A model generated the notes under the pieces. The model searched no databases and was not told the origin of the DNA. It saw only the letters and a program-made list of their open reading frames with translations. Positions 16,829-24,341 of a stretch of DNA of 32,223 bases are shown piece by piece. Origin of the DNA: UBA1447 sp964612185 (lineage in GTDB: Bacteria > Bacillota > Clostridia > Oscillospirales > Acutalibacteraceae); the NCBI GenBank assembly GCA_964612185.1, contig CAZTCR010000031.1, positions 1-32,223 on the forward strand, written 5' to 3'. A program made the translations under genes and the position numbers. The first letter of the stretch is position 1. Each line of letters begins with the position of its first letter.

Positions 16829-17539
16829 TTATTCCTCCCTTACTATCGTTCCGATTTTTTTGCCGCAGACGGCTGCTATAATATTATCCGGGTTTTCCAG
16901 ATTAAACACCAGTATCGGAATTTTATTGTCCCTGCACATGGAAGCCGCGGTGCTGTCCATGACCTTCAAATTTTTGTTGAGCACCTCGCTGTATGTTAAG
17001 ATATCATATTTGCGGGCATCCGGGAATTTATTCGGATCTTTGTCGAAAACGCCGTCAACATTTGTTGCTTTAAATATAATTTCCGCGCCGATTTCCGCTG
17101 CTCTGAGTGCCGCGGCTGTGTCGGTTGTGAAAAACGGGTTGCCTGTGCCGCAGCCGAAGATGACGACCCTGTCGTTTTTCAGGTGTGATGTTGCCTTGTT
17201 GCGGATATACGGCTCGGCGATTTGCTGCATGCTGATTGCCGTTTGCACCCTGACGGGCACATCAAGCTGTTCAAGGGCATCCGCAAGCGCAAGGGCGTTG
17301 ATGACCGTCGCGAGCATACCCATATGATCCGCGCGGGTTCTGTCCATTTCCCCGCTGGAGCGACCGCGCCAAAAGTTACCGCCGCCGACAACCAGCCCTA
17401 TTTCGACACCCATTTTTGTGCATTCTTTGACCGCCGCGCATATTTTAAGCACCGTTTCAAAATCAATGCCGTGCCCCTGCCCGCCGGAGAGCGCCTCGCC
17501 GCTCAATTTAAGGAGTATTCTTGAATAAACAGGCCGCAT
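16829..17539 (-). CDS. pyrH: Uridylate kinase (UMP kinase)
   Basis: Phosphorylates UMP to UDP, an essential step of pyrimidine nucleotide synthesis. Visible motifs of the amino-acid-kinase fold are LLKLSGEAL near the N terminus, VVGGGNFWRG, the region ADHMGMLATVINALAL, FGCGTGNPFFTTDTAA and the stretch ATNVDGVFDKDP. Length is 236 residues. GGAGG lies 8 bases before the ATG. It is the first gene of the operon running to polC and has its own promoter. The rpsB-tsf genes that usually precede pyrH are not here. Confidence 0.96.
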   Translation of the reverse strand: MRPVYSRILLKLSGEALSGGQGHGIDFETVLKICAAVKECTKMGVEIGLVVGGGNFWRGRSSGEMDRTRADHMGMLATVINALALADALEQLDVPVRVQTAISMQQIAEPYIRNKATSHLKNDRVVIFGCGTGNPFFTTDTAAALRAAEIGAEIIFKATNVDGVFDKDPNKFPDARKYDILTYSEVLNKNLKVMDSTAASMCRDNKIPILVFNLENPDNIIAAVCGKKIGTIVREE

Positions 17540-17569
17540 CCCATTAACCTCCTATCTTTTATCTAAACC

Positions 17570-17598
17570 ATTTTACTTTATTTGCTATCCTGTGTAAA
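17570..17598 (-). promoter_or_regulatory. Promoter of the pyrH-polC operon
   Basis: On the minus strand, -35 TTTACA (17598-17593), a 17-base spacer and -10 TAAAAT (17575-17570), 31 bases before the pyrH ATG. Both boxes match the sigma-A consensus at five of six positions. The imperfect inverted repeat CCTGT...ACAGG overlaps the -35 side (about 17589-17619) and the stop region of the upstream phosphatase gene; it has no T-run. Confidence 0.65.
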
Positions 17599-17612
17599 GG
17601 ACTAAATCGCTT

Positions 17613-18317
17613 TTACAGGGAGAAAGTCAACTGCGGATTTTCGGCAAAAAGGTGCGAGGTGTCATTGGCATAGGATAGCCTCGCCTTGCCGTCAAGAAAA
17701 TATTTTATTTTTGTCAGGCCCGTGTTTTCCTGACAAAAATTGAAATCATTTGCATTGGTCAGCTCAAGTGCCGCCCGTATCAGGTAGGTGTTGAAACTGC
17801 CGTGAGCTGCTACGAATATTCTTTCCCCGCGGTGAAAACGACTGCGAAAATATCGGATGCAATGCTCCGCTCTGGCCATGTGCGCTGCGCGTTCATCTTC
17901 CTCCTCGGCGTTTATCCACACGGTAATATCCTCATGAAGGCAGCGATGCGACGCCACTTCCGGGTAACGGTGCCGCAAGGTTTCAAGCGGATAGCCGCTG
18001 TAAGACCAGGGCGTTCCGGTTTCAGCGAGATCCCGCAGCACTTCAACAGGAACGGCGCCGCCCGGCTGGCGGATTGAAACCTCGTGGGCGGTCGACACCG
18101 CGCGGATGAGCGAACTCGAAAAGACGGCGTCAAACCGTTCGTGCGAAAGTCTTTCCCCAAGCAAAACGGCTTGCGCCCTCCCCCGCGGTGTCAGCTCTGG
18201 GTCGTGCTTTTCGGCTTGCGTGTTGTGCGTTTGCTCATCGCCCTGCGCAAACGCAAGGTTCCCCAGGGATTCCCCGTGGCGGGTTATATATATTTGCAGT
18301 TCAAATTCATCCGGCAT
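17613..18317 (-). CDS. Histidine phosphatase family protein (branch 1)
   Basis: A 234-residue phosphoglycerate-mutase-like protein. The phosphohistidine motif TRHGES has R13, H14 and G15. The supporting catalytic residues are R72 (SSLIRAVSTA), E99 and the second histidine H172 (VAAHGSFN). The substrate could be a sugar phosphate, an alpha-ribazole-type phosphate or a phosphoprotein; the sequence does not decide. An acidic insertion EEEDER near 138-143 and a long N-terminal insertion rich in Glu, Gln and His after the RHG motif are unusual. It starts 25 bases after the amidohydrolase gene with GGAG upstream, so it is likely the last gene of the bioY-nagB transcript. The absent histidinol-phosphatase of the his operon is normally a PHP or HAD enzyme, so this is not a good candidate for that role. 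Confidence 0.85.
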   Translation of the reverse strand: MPDEFELQIYITRHGESLGNLAFAQGDEQTHNTQAEKHDPELTPRGRAQAVLLGERLSHERFDAVFSSSLIRAVSTAHEVSIRQPGGAVPVEVLRDLAETGTPWSYSGYPLETLRHRYPEVASHRCLHEDITVWINAEEEDERAAHMARAEHCIRYFRSRFHRGERIFVAAHGSFNTYLIRAALELTNANDFNFCQENTGLTKIKYFLDGKARLSYANDTSHLFAENPQLTFSL

Positions 18318-18342
18318 TCGTCTGATTCTCCATTAACTCGTG

Positions 18343-19629
18343 TTACAGCAGATCCAAAATATCTTGTGTGGACTTTTTCGCATTGAAAAGCACTTTTTCA
18401 ATATCCAGCGTCAAATACTCACCGTCGCGGTAGAGTACCTTGCCGTCTGCCATGGTCAGGCAAACATCACTGCCCTGCGCGGCAAAAACCAGGTTGTTGA
18501 GCATGTCATGAACAGGTGTCATTTGAGGAGTGTTTGTGTCAAGCACAATCAGGTCTGCTTTTGCGCCTGTTTTCAGCAGCCCGCTGTCCCCCCTGCCCTG
18601 CGCCTGCGCGCCGGCGAGTGTGGCTGCGGATATGGCCTGTTTGGGCGTGATGACCGCGGGGTTGCCGGATGTGCATTTGTACAATATCGAAAAAAGATGG
18701 ATTTCTTTGAACAGGTTCAAATTATTATTGCTCGCCGCGCTGTCAGTCCCGATGGCTACCTTCATGCCGCTTCTGATCATCTTGTCAACACGGGTGAAAC
18801 CGCTGGCAAGTTTGAGGTTGCTCACAGGGCAGGCGGCGGCGGTTACGCCGTTTTCACGCAGAATGTCAAAATCATCATCTGCCAGCCAGACACAGTGCGC
18901 CGCGGTTGTCGGCATAGCGAAAACACCCAGGTCATAAAAATACTGCGCCGGTGTTTTACCGTTGCGCGCCTTACAGCCTTCATGCTCCTCCTGCGTTTCC
19001 GACAGATGAATATGGATGTTGACGCCTTCCCGCGCTGCATGCTCCGCCAGCGCTGCCACCACCCGCGGGGTTGAGGTGTATTCCCCGTGTATGCTCAAAT
19101 CCACCTTAAATCTTCCCTGTTCGGTATTGTGCAGCGTATCAATAAGTTCTTGCGATATTTTTGAAACCTTCAGGTCGTCATATCCGCTGTTATCAAAGCA
19201 GGTAACACCGTGACTGAAGTTGCACTTAATCCCCGTTTCTGCCACGGCGCGGTGAACCTGCTCGCCCATATAATACATGTCCGTAAAAGAAACTGTGCCA
19301 AAACGGATCATTTCCGCAATCGCAAGCATGGTGCCGTTATAAATATCTTTGCCCGATAATTTCGCCTCGAAGGGAAAAACCTTTTCATGCAGCCAGTCAT
19401 GCAGCGTCAGGTTTTCCGCATACCCTCTTAACAGGTTCATCGGCGAGTGGGTATGCGCATTATACAACCCGACCATCAGCAGTTTACCGGTGCCGTTGTA
19501 TTCCTCCCCGTACGATTTTTCCGGCGGTTCGGTGCCGATGTAATCGATACGGTCATCCAGAATGCCGACATAGCGGTTTTGCAGATAATCCAGGTTTTCG
19601 TCAAGTATTGCTATTTTGCTAAAAAGCAT
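18343..19629 (-). CDS. Amidohydrolase, MTA/SAH deaminase type
   Basis: A 428-residue metal-dependent TIM-barrel deaminase of the MtaD/TrzA group, predicted to deaminate 5'-methylthioadenosine or S-adenosylhomocysteine. The metal ligands are seen as H59 and H61 (NAHTH), H208 (HIHLSE), and D296 (GTDSAAS). H245 and C246 lie in TTAAHCVWL, and the catalytic glutamate E211 follows the SE motif. The HDMLNNLVFAAQGSDV stretch near the C terminus is typical of MTA/SAH deaminases. The frame extends upstream into nagB, but the ATG at 19629, with AGGGGTGA upstream, gives the normal start. It lies 22 bases after nagB. Related enzymes act on other purines or triazines, so the substrate is a good guess only. 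Confidence 0.86.
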   Translation of the reverse strand: MLFSKIAILDENLDYLQNRYVGILDDRIDYIGTEPPEKSYGEEYNGTGKLLMVGLYNAHTHSPMNLLRGYAENLTLHDWLHEKVFPFEAKLSGKDIYNGTMLAIAEMIRFGTVSFTDMYYMGEQVHRAVAETGIKCNFSHGVTCFDNSGYDDLKVSKISQELIDTLHNTEQGRFKVDLSIHGEYTSTPRVVAALAEHAAREGVNIHIHLSETQEEHEGCKARNGKTPAQYFYDLGVFAMPTTAAHCVWLADDDFDILRENGVTAAACPVSNLKLASGFTRVDKMIRSGMKVAIGTDSAASNNNLNLFKEIHLFSILYKCTSGNPAVITPKQAISAATLAGAQAQGRGDSGLLKTGAKADLIVLDTNTPQMTPVHDMLNNLVFAAQGSDVCLTMADGKVLYRDGEYLTLDIEKVLFNAKKSTQDILDLL

Positions 19630-19651
19630 CTCATTCACCCCTGCTTTGATT

Positions 19652-20368
19652 TTAGAACAGCGCCGCGGAATCTTTGTCCAGCAGCAGTGTCCAGTCCCCA
19701 TGGGTTTTAAGTATGGTTGCCGGTATCCGGTTGCTGACATCGCCGTTTAATGTGTCTGCCACAGCTTTTGCTTTTACGGCATAGGGCACACAGGAAATAA
19801 TTTTTTTACACTGCATAATTTGATGAACCGACATGGAAACGGCTTGTTTGGGGACATCGTCAACCGTGGCAAACCACCCTTCACCCACCTGTTGTTTTTT
19901 ACAAGTATCATTGAGATTGACGAGGATATAGGGGTCGGTTGTGTCAAAATCCGCCGGCGGGTCGTTGAAGGCAATGTGCGCGTTTTCGCCGATACCGATC
20001 AGCCCCAAATCAACCGGCCGTTCAAGCAGCTTCTTTGATATTTCCGTAATGTTCTGCGCGGTGCCTTCCACAAAGTTCGCCGCGAACAGGTTTACCTTTG
20101 ACACGAAGCGTTCTTTGAGGTATTTACGGAAACTGGCCGGGTGGGTTTCGGGGAGATCGAAATATTCGTCAAGATGGAACATTTCCACTTTGCTCCAGTC
20201 TATGTCTGCGGCAATCAGCGCTTCGAAAGTGTCAAACTGTGATGCGCCGGTGGATACCGCTATACGCGCGTACCCCGTTTCCTTAATCAGCCCCGTCAGA
20301 TACTCCGCAGCGGTTTCCGCTGCTTTTCTGCCGAGTTCCCTGGAATTTTCGCATACGATGATTTTCAT
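19652..20368 (-). CDS. nagB: Glucosamine-6-phosphate deaminase family protein
   Basis: A 238-residue protein of the NagB/6-phosphogluconolactonase family, predicted to convert glucosamine 6-phosphate to fructose 6-phosphate and ammonia. The general-base region is MFHLDEYFDLP (D67, E68), and the second motif is GLIGIGENAHIAFNDPP with H131. In E. coli NagB the residue two before the histidine is Asp141; here it is Asn, and the following Gly is Ala. This is a known-looking subgroup pattern and may mean altered catalysis or specificity. The gene begins one base after the bioY stop. Divergence from the GH89-like gene supports an amino-sugar role. It could also be an isomerase-like member of unknown substrate. 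Confidence 0.8.
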   Translation of the reverse strand: MKIIVCENSRELGRKAAETAAEYLTGLIKETGYARIAVSTGASQFDTFEALIAADIDWSKVEMFHLDEYFDLPETHPASFRKYLKERFVSKVNLFAANFVEGTAQNITEISKKLLERPVDLGLIGIGENAHIAFNDPPADFDTTDPYILVNLNDTCKKQQVGEGWFATVDDVPKQAVSMSVHQIMQCKKIISCVPYAVKAKAVADTLNGDVSNRIPATILKTHGDWTLLLDKDSAALF

Positions 20369-20369
20369 A

Positions 20370-20954
20370 TTAATCAGCCGCCTTTTTTAATTCAACATAT
20401 TTTTTTGTGACCGGCCTAAGCCGTTTTGCCAGAACTGCTGTGCCGACGCAAAGAATGAGGTCGCCCGGCAAGGGTATGAGCAAGTAGTATTTCATCAGCG
20501 CCCACAGATCCGTTTGCACCTGCAGGGAAAAGCGCTGGATGAGCACCACATAAATCAACCCGGATAAATAAATAGCGGCAAGACCTGCCAGGGATGCTAA
20601 ATAATAGGTTGTATTGGTGCCTTTGGTTGACCTTTCAACCACCAAGCCTACCAAGTACGCGCCAAACACAAAGCCGATAATATAACCGAAGGTTGGCTGA
20701 AACACATAGCCGAACCCGCCGCCCAGCGCAAAAACAGGTAAGCCCAACAACCCCAAAACCATATAAAGTCCGGCAGAAGCCGCCCCGCGCCTTCTGCCGA
20801 GCAGGAGCCCGGCCATAATGGCAAATTCCGATTGAAGGGTGAGCGGCGCGAACGGTGTGGGTATCCGGATAAAGGCGCCGGCTGCGAGCAACGCCGCGAA
20901 CATGGTGCACAACACCATTGAGAATGTGTATGTCAGCGATTTGCTTGTTTGCAA
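20370..20954 (-). CDS. bioY: Biotin ECF transporter S component BioY
   Basis: A membrane protein of 194 residues with about six hydrophobic segments. BioY family marks are visible: AAGAFIRIPTPFAPLTLQ, LLLGRRRGAASAGLYMVLGLLGLPVFA, and GGGFGYVFQPTFGYIIGFV. It binds biotin and works with the EcfA/EcfT energising module, which is not encoded here. No ATG is available at the expected N terminus; a TTG at 20954, with GGGTGA 5 bases upstream, is chosen. Internal ATGs further in would remove the first hydrophobic residues. It is the first gene of the operon to the phosphatase and has a promoter directly upstream. No clear BirA operator palindrome was seen. Confidence 0.9.
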   Translation of the reverse strand: MQTSKSLTYTFSMVLCTMFAALLAAGAFIRIPTPFAPLTLQSEFAIMAGLLLGRRRGAASAGLYMVLGLLGLPVFALGGGFGYVFQPTFGYIIGFVFGAYLVGLVVERSTKGTNTTYYLASLAGLAAIYLSGLIYVVLIQRFSLQVQTDLWALMKYYLLIPLPGDLILCVGTAVLAKRLRPVTKKYVELKKAAD

Positions 20955-20982
20955 TCAATTCACCCGTTCGATAATTTTGATT

Positions 20983-21011
20983 ATTATAACACAATCCCCA
21001 CTTTATGAAAA
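20983..21011 (-). promoter_or_regulatory. bioY promoter
   Basis: On the minus strand, -35 TTTTCA (21011-21006), a 17-base spacer and a perfect -10 TATAAT (20988-20983), 28 bases before the TTG start. The region also holds the divergent GH89 promoter, with the two -35 boxes about 46 bases apart, so one regulator could act on both. Confidence 0.6.
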
Positions 21012-21057
21012 CAGAGATTTACTCATTTTTAACAATTTAACGGAATTTTTCCCGAAC

Positions 21058-21086
21058 TTGTACCATCATGATTTTTTTGCTATACT
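21058..21086 (+). promoter_or_regulatory. Promoter of the GH89-like gene
   Basis: -10 TATACT (21081-21086) with a 17-base spacer to a weak -35 TTGTAC (21058-21063), about 65 bases before the ATG at 21152. The short open frame 21132-21155 overlaps the ATG in an ATGA arrangement; it is probably chance. Confidence 0.5.
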
Positions 21087-21151
21087 GTGTTCAGCAACTT
21101 ACCGCTCTGCAAGATTCGTTTTTCTAACCGCATGAAAGGAACCGCTCATCT

Positions 21152-23266
21152 ATGAACGCTTTAATTAAACGCAATACGCCCGCCATCGCGCTGATGTTTC
21201 TCACAGAGCTGACCGAAAAACGGAATGGTAAAGGTTACTATGAAATCTCTGCGCACAACAAAAAAATCCTTTTGCGCGGCGACTGCACCATAAGCCTCGC
21301 CATGGCTTACTACCGTTACTTGAAGGAATACTGCGCGGTCAATTTAGCGTGGTGCGGCAATACACAGCTAAAAGTGGACGCCGCCCCCCTGCCGGAAGAA
21401 ACAATTACGCATATCATTGAGCAGGAAAAGCGCGTATGTCTGAATCACCGGGCTTTTTCTTATTCGACCTGCTGGTGGGACTGGGAGCGTTGGGAGCGTG
21501 AAATTGACTTTATGGCAATGAACGGCATCAATATGCCGCTTTCCGTTGTCGGCAGCGAAGCGGTCTGGTACCATACGCTGCGGGATTTTAAGTACAGCGA
21601 GCAGGGCGCGATGCAGTTCCTGTCCGGCCCATGCTCCTGGAGCTGGCAGCTGACCAACAACCTGGACAGCAATTTGGCCCTGACAGATGCCGATTATATT
21701 GAAAGCCGCCTTGAATTGGGCAAAAAAATCATCAAACGCGAAACAGAGCTGGGTATGTCCCCGATTATGCAGGGTTATTCCGGCCATGTGCCGCGCACGA
21801 TTATCAGAATCTTTAAAAAAGCAAGGTTGCGGCACAACCCCGCCTGGCGGAATTTTGCGACAACCTATCAGATTGACCCCGCTGACCCCTATTTTAAAAA
21901 ATTCGGAAAAGCGCTGCTCGAAAAACAGCTCAGGCTGCTTGGCGCCAACCACTATTATGCCTGCGACCCGCTGCATGACAACGCCCCGTCCTCCCGCGGG
22001 GACGAATATCTGAAAAGCATCGGCAAGGCTGTTGTCAAGCTTTATGAATCTTTTGACAGCGAAGCGGTATGGGTGATGCGCGGCGACCATGTCCGCGAAA
22101 AACTGGTGAAAGCGGTACCGAAAGAGCGTTTACTGATACTGGACATAGACGGCAGCGGATATGAAACAACCGGCGGTTACTGGGGGTACGATTTTGTCCT
22201 TGGTGTCTGCAACAACATCGGCGGCAGGAACACCTTGCACGGCAACATTCAAGCACTGGCCGATAATCCGTATTTACGCGTGAAAGCACAGTATTCAAAC
22301 CTTACAGGCACGGGCATGTTCCCGGAGAGCATCTTCCAAAATCCGCTGTATTTTGATTTAGCGCTTGAAATGATGACAGAGAGCCGGGCAAAGGATTTGG
22401 ATGTTTGGCTCACGCAATATGCCCGGCGGCGCTACGGCAGCAGTGAGGCGTGTTTGACCGACGCAGTGATGGCACTCAAAGACAGCTGCTATTCGGAAAA
22501 GTGCGGGGGTGCCGAAACTGGTTCGGTTATTTGCGCGCGCCCGGCAACACAATTGACGCATACAGCACCCGGTGATACGATGGAACTCCGTTACGACAAC
22601 AAGCTGCTGTTTGACGCGGCTGACTCGCTGCTGTGCGCGAAAAAGGCCGACAAAGACGGGTTTGCGTACGATGCCTGCGACCTGGTGCGGCAAACGCTCA
22701 GCAACCATGCCCGCGTATTATACAAGCAAGTCATCGACGGTTATATGGCAAAGGACCCCGGCCGGTTTGAAATGAGCTCAAACGCGTTTTTGAGGCTGAT
22801 TGAGGATATGGACCGGCTGATGCAAACCAGAGAAGAACTCACACTTTTAAAATGGCTCAAAGACGCCCGTAACACAGCTGTTTCTGACAATGAAAAACAA
22901 AATTTTGAAATTAATGTGTTAACCCAGCTTTCGCTTTGGGGACCTTTGAACGAAACAGTCCTATTTGACACTGCCTGGCGGGAATGGGGCGGTATGTTGA
23001 AAACTTATTATGCTTACCGTTGGCGGGCGCTTTTTGAAATGCTCGCGCAGAATTTCAAGGGCATACGGCGGTTATCCACGACAACACGCAAACAGGTAGA
23101 CGGCAGAAACGAGTTCAGGGGCAGCGGATTTTACCGCAATCTGGAGAGGTTTGAGCGCAACTGGATTGCCACTTGCCGGCCGGAAGAACCCTCAGGCGAA
23201 AACACAATAACAGTCGCCAAAGAACTGATGGAAAAATATCGTAAAGCCATATCGGAAGAGGAATGA
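21152..23266 (+). CDS. GH89-like alpha-N-acetylglucosaminidase (NAGLU) family protein
   Basis: A 704-residue protein with the three-part NAGLU architecture: a small alpha/beta N-terminal domain (about 1-90), a barrel (about 95-400) and a helical C-terminal domain. The barrel begins with the family hallmark WWDWERWEREIDFMAMNGIN and continues with FLSGP, GHVP, YACDPLHDNAPSS and a GG-containing NNIGGRNTLHG segment. No signal peptide is visible, so it is probably cytoplasmic, unlike most secreted bacterial homologues. By alignment from memory, human Glu316 (acid/base) corresponds to Asp276 in CDPLHD, and the nucleophile Glu446 to Ser335 in LDIDGSGY, with Glu338 three residues later. The active site therefore looks altered. 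The gene is divergent from bioY-nagB and ends in a clear terminator. The start has AAAGGAA about 10 bases upstream. The family is certain; activity and substrate are not. Confidence 0.85.
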   Translation: MNALIKRNTPAIALMFLTELTEKRNGKGYYEISAHNKKILLRGDCTISLAMAYYRYLKEYCAVNLAWCGNTQLKVDAAPLPEETITHIIEQEKRVCLNHRAFSYSTCWWDWERWEREIDFMAMNGINMPLSVVGSEAVWYHTLRDFKYSEQGAMQFLSGPCSWSWQLTNNLDSNLALTDADYIESRLELGKKIIKRETELGMSPIMQGYSGHVPRTIIRIFKKARLRHNPAWRNFATTYQIDPADPYFKKFGKALLEKQLRLLGANHYYACDPLHDNAPSSRGDEYLKSIGKAVVKLYESFDSEAVWVMRGDHVREKLVKAVPKERLLILDIDGSGYETTGGYWGYDFVLGVCNNIGGRNTLHGNIQALADNPYLRVKAQYSNLTGTGMFPESIFQNPLYFDLALEMMTESRAKDLDVWLTQYARRRYGSSEACLTDAVMALKDSCYSEKCGGAETGSVICARPATQLTHTAPGDTMELRYDNKLLFDAADSLLCAKKADKDGFAYDACDLVRQTLSNHARVLYKQVIDGYMAKDPGRFEMSSNAFLRLIEDMDRLMQTREELTLLKWLKDARNTAVSDNEKQNFEINVLTQLSLWGPLNETVLFDTAWREWGGMLKTYYAYRWRALFEMLAQNFKGIRRLSTTTRKQVDGRNEFRGSGFYRNLERFERNWIATCRPEEPSGENTITVAKELMEKYRKAISEEE

Positions 23267-23283
23267 TCACCGTAAAAAATGCG

Positions 23284-23316
23284 GCACCGGCAAATTATTG
23301 CCGGTGCTGTTTTTTT
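23284..23316 (+). terminator. Bidirectional intrinsic terminator
   Basis: A perfect 10-bp stem GCACCGGCAA/TTGCCGGTGC (23284-23293, 23298-23307) with loop ATTA, followed on the plus strand by TG and seven T. On the minus strand it is followed by a six-T run (from AAAAAA at 23274-23279), so it also ends the convergent DUF6273 gene. Confidence 0.93.
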
Positions 23317-23367
23317 GATTATAATCATCAATATAAAACCGTATGCGCCCTTCATGGCTGCCCCCGG

Positions 23368-24075
23368 CTAACGCTCCAAACGCATGGCAGGTCTGATACC
23401 GAAATTCGGGAGATTTACAAACAGCGTTTGATAAATAACGCCGTCGTTATTGACATAGCAGGCGTGGTTGGCTTTTAACCCCGGTGTGCGCAGCCACCAG
23501 ACACTGTTGCCGGCATATAAGATGGATTCGTCGAGCTTTAAGCCGTTGTTTGAGGCAAACAGCGTACCTTTGGCCCTGCGAAGCTCGTTGGTTGTAAAAT
23601 ACTTTTCCGCTTCTTCAAGGCTAAGCAGGAAAATCTTGTCTTTTGTTTCGTTACCGCCGGGCGTGTTGTATTTGGGGTTGTCCGGGTTGACAATCGTGGA
23701 TTGAACAATTTTTTTCTTTTCCTTTGATGTAAAAGCGGCATCCAAAAAGTCTTTGTTCAGCCAGGCGCGCATCGTGCTGTTCTCCCATGTGATGTCAGCC
23801 AGCTCGCTGTTGTAGGTTTTGGTTTCCAGCACTTTTTCCGCAACAAGCAGGAGCTCGTCCTTTTCCGCCGCGAGAACGACCCAGGTGATTGCTTCCTTCC
23901 CATTCTCCGCGTTATTATCTTGCTCGTAGCTGCCGAAATTGATTTTATCCCCTACGGACGCCTTGTCTGCCGGCGTGATGCCTTCCGGCATTTCTTCTTT
24001 ACCGCAGGCGGTAAAGATAGTGCCCATGATAAGAACAGAAACCAGAATTGCAGTAATTCGTTTTAATTTTATCAT
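23368..24075 (-). CDS. DUF6273 domain lipoprotein
   Basis: A 235-residue predicted secreted lipoprotein. The N terminus from the ATG at 24075 has positive charges (MIKLKR), a hydrophobic stretch and a lipobox ending FTAC with the lipidated Cys, then KEE. The rest matches the DUF6273 pattern seen in many gut Clostridia: INFGSYEQD, ITWVVLAAEKDELLLV, the WENSTMRAWLNKDFL motif, the LSLEEAEKYF segment and the C-terminal WWLRTPG to GIRPAMRL. DUF6273 has no established enzymatic function. The start is supported by GGAGGAG 8 bases upstream; a longer frame to 24138 is rejected because it precedes the ribosome-binding site. It is convergent with the GH89-like gene and shares its terminator. Confidence 0.88.
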   Translation of the reverse strand: MIKLKRITAILVSVLIMGTIFTACGKEEMPEGITPADKASVGDKINFGSYEQDNNAENGKEAITWVVLAAEKDELLLVAEKVLETKTYNSELADITWENSTMRAWLNKDFLDAAFTSKEKKKIVQSTIVNPDNPKYNTPGGNETKDKIFLLSLEEAEKYFTTNELRRAKGTLFASNNGLKLDESILYAGNSVWWLRTPGLKANHACYVNNDGVIYQTLFVNLPNFGIRPAMRLER

Positions 24076-24238
24076 TGCTATCTCCTCCAAAATATCTTGT
24101 GCCGGACTGGGAACCCCATGACAATCCGCAAAAACCAAACAATCTTTAAATCCTTATAAATAGAAGCATATACACCGGCGTCTGTCCCATACTTTAGGAC
24201 AATTGTGTACGGTGTCCGGTTGCAGGTGTGGTTCTCTC

Positions 24239-24272
24239 AAAAAGGAACGATACAAACAAGTACCGTTCCTTT
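24239..24272 (-). terminator. Intrinsic terminator of the dockerin cluster
   Basis: On the minus strand a 13-bp stem AAAGGAACGGTAC/GTATCGTTCCTTT (24272-24260 and 24253-24241) contains one G-U pair and has a 6-base loop, followed by a T-run. It lies about 70 bases after the stop of the gene ending at 24342. The remaining part of 24076-24341 shows no gene and no clear promoter for the lipoprotein. Confidence 0.75.
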
Positions 24273-24341
24273 GCGGTTTTTCATGGGTTATGGGCTGCGC
24301 TTATAGGATGCTATCAGCTGTTTCAAGCAAACAAGAACAGC

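Noticed and set aside
17589..17619. Terminator between the phosphatase gene and pyrH
   Set aside because: The imperfect inverted repeat has an internal loop and no T-run, and it overlaps the pyrH -35 box.
17613..18317. Phosphatase gene as the missing histidinol phosphatase
   Set aside because: Known histidinol phosphatases are of PHP, HAD or IMPase type; this is a histidine phosphatase in another operon.
21368..22090. A 240-codon open frame on the minus strand inside the GH89-like gene
   Set aside because: It is antisense to a well-recognised protein family, has no family motifs and no ribosome-binding site of note; a shadow of the real frame.
24076..24238. Promoter for the DUF6273 lipoprotein gene
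   Set aside because: TATA-like hexamers occur, but none has a credible -35 at 16-18 bases.
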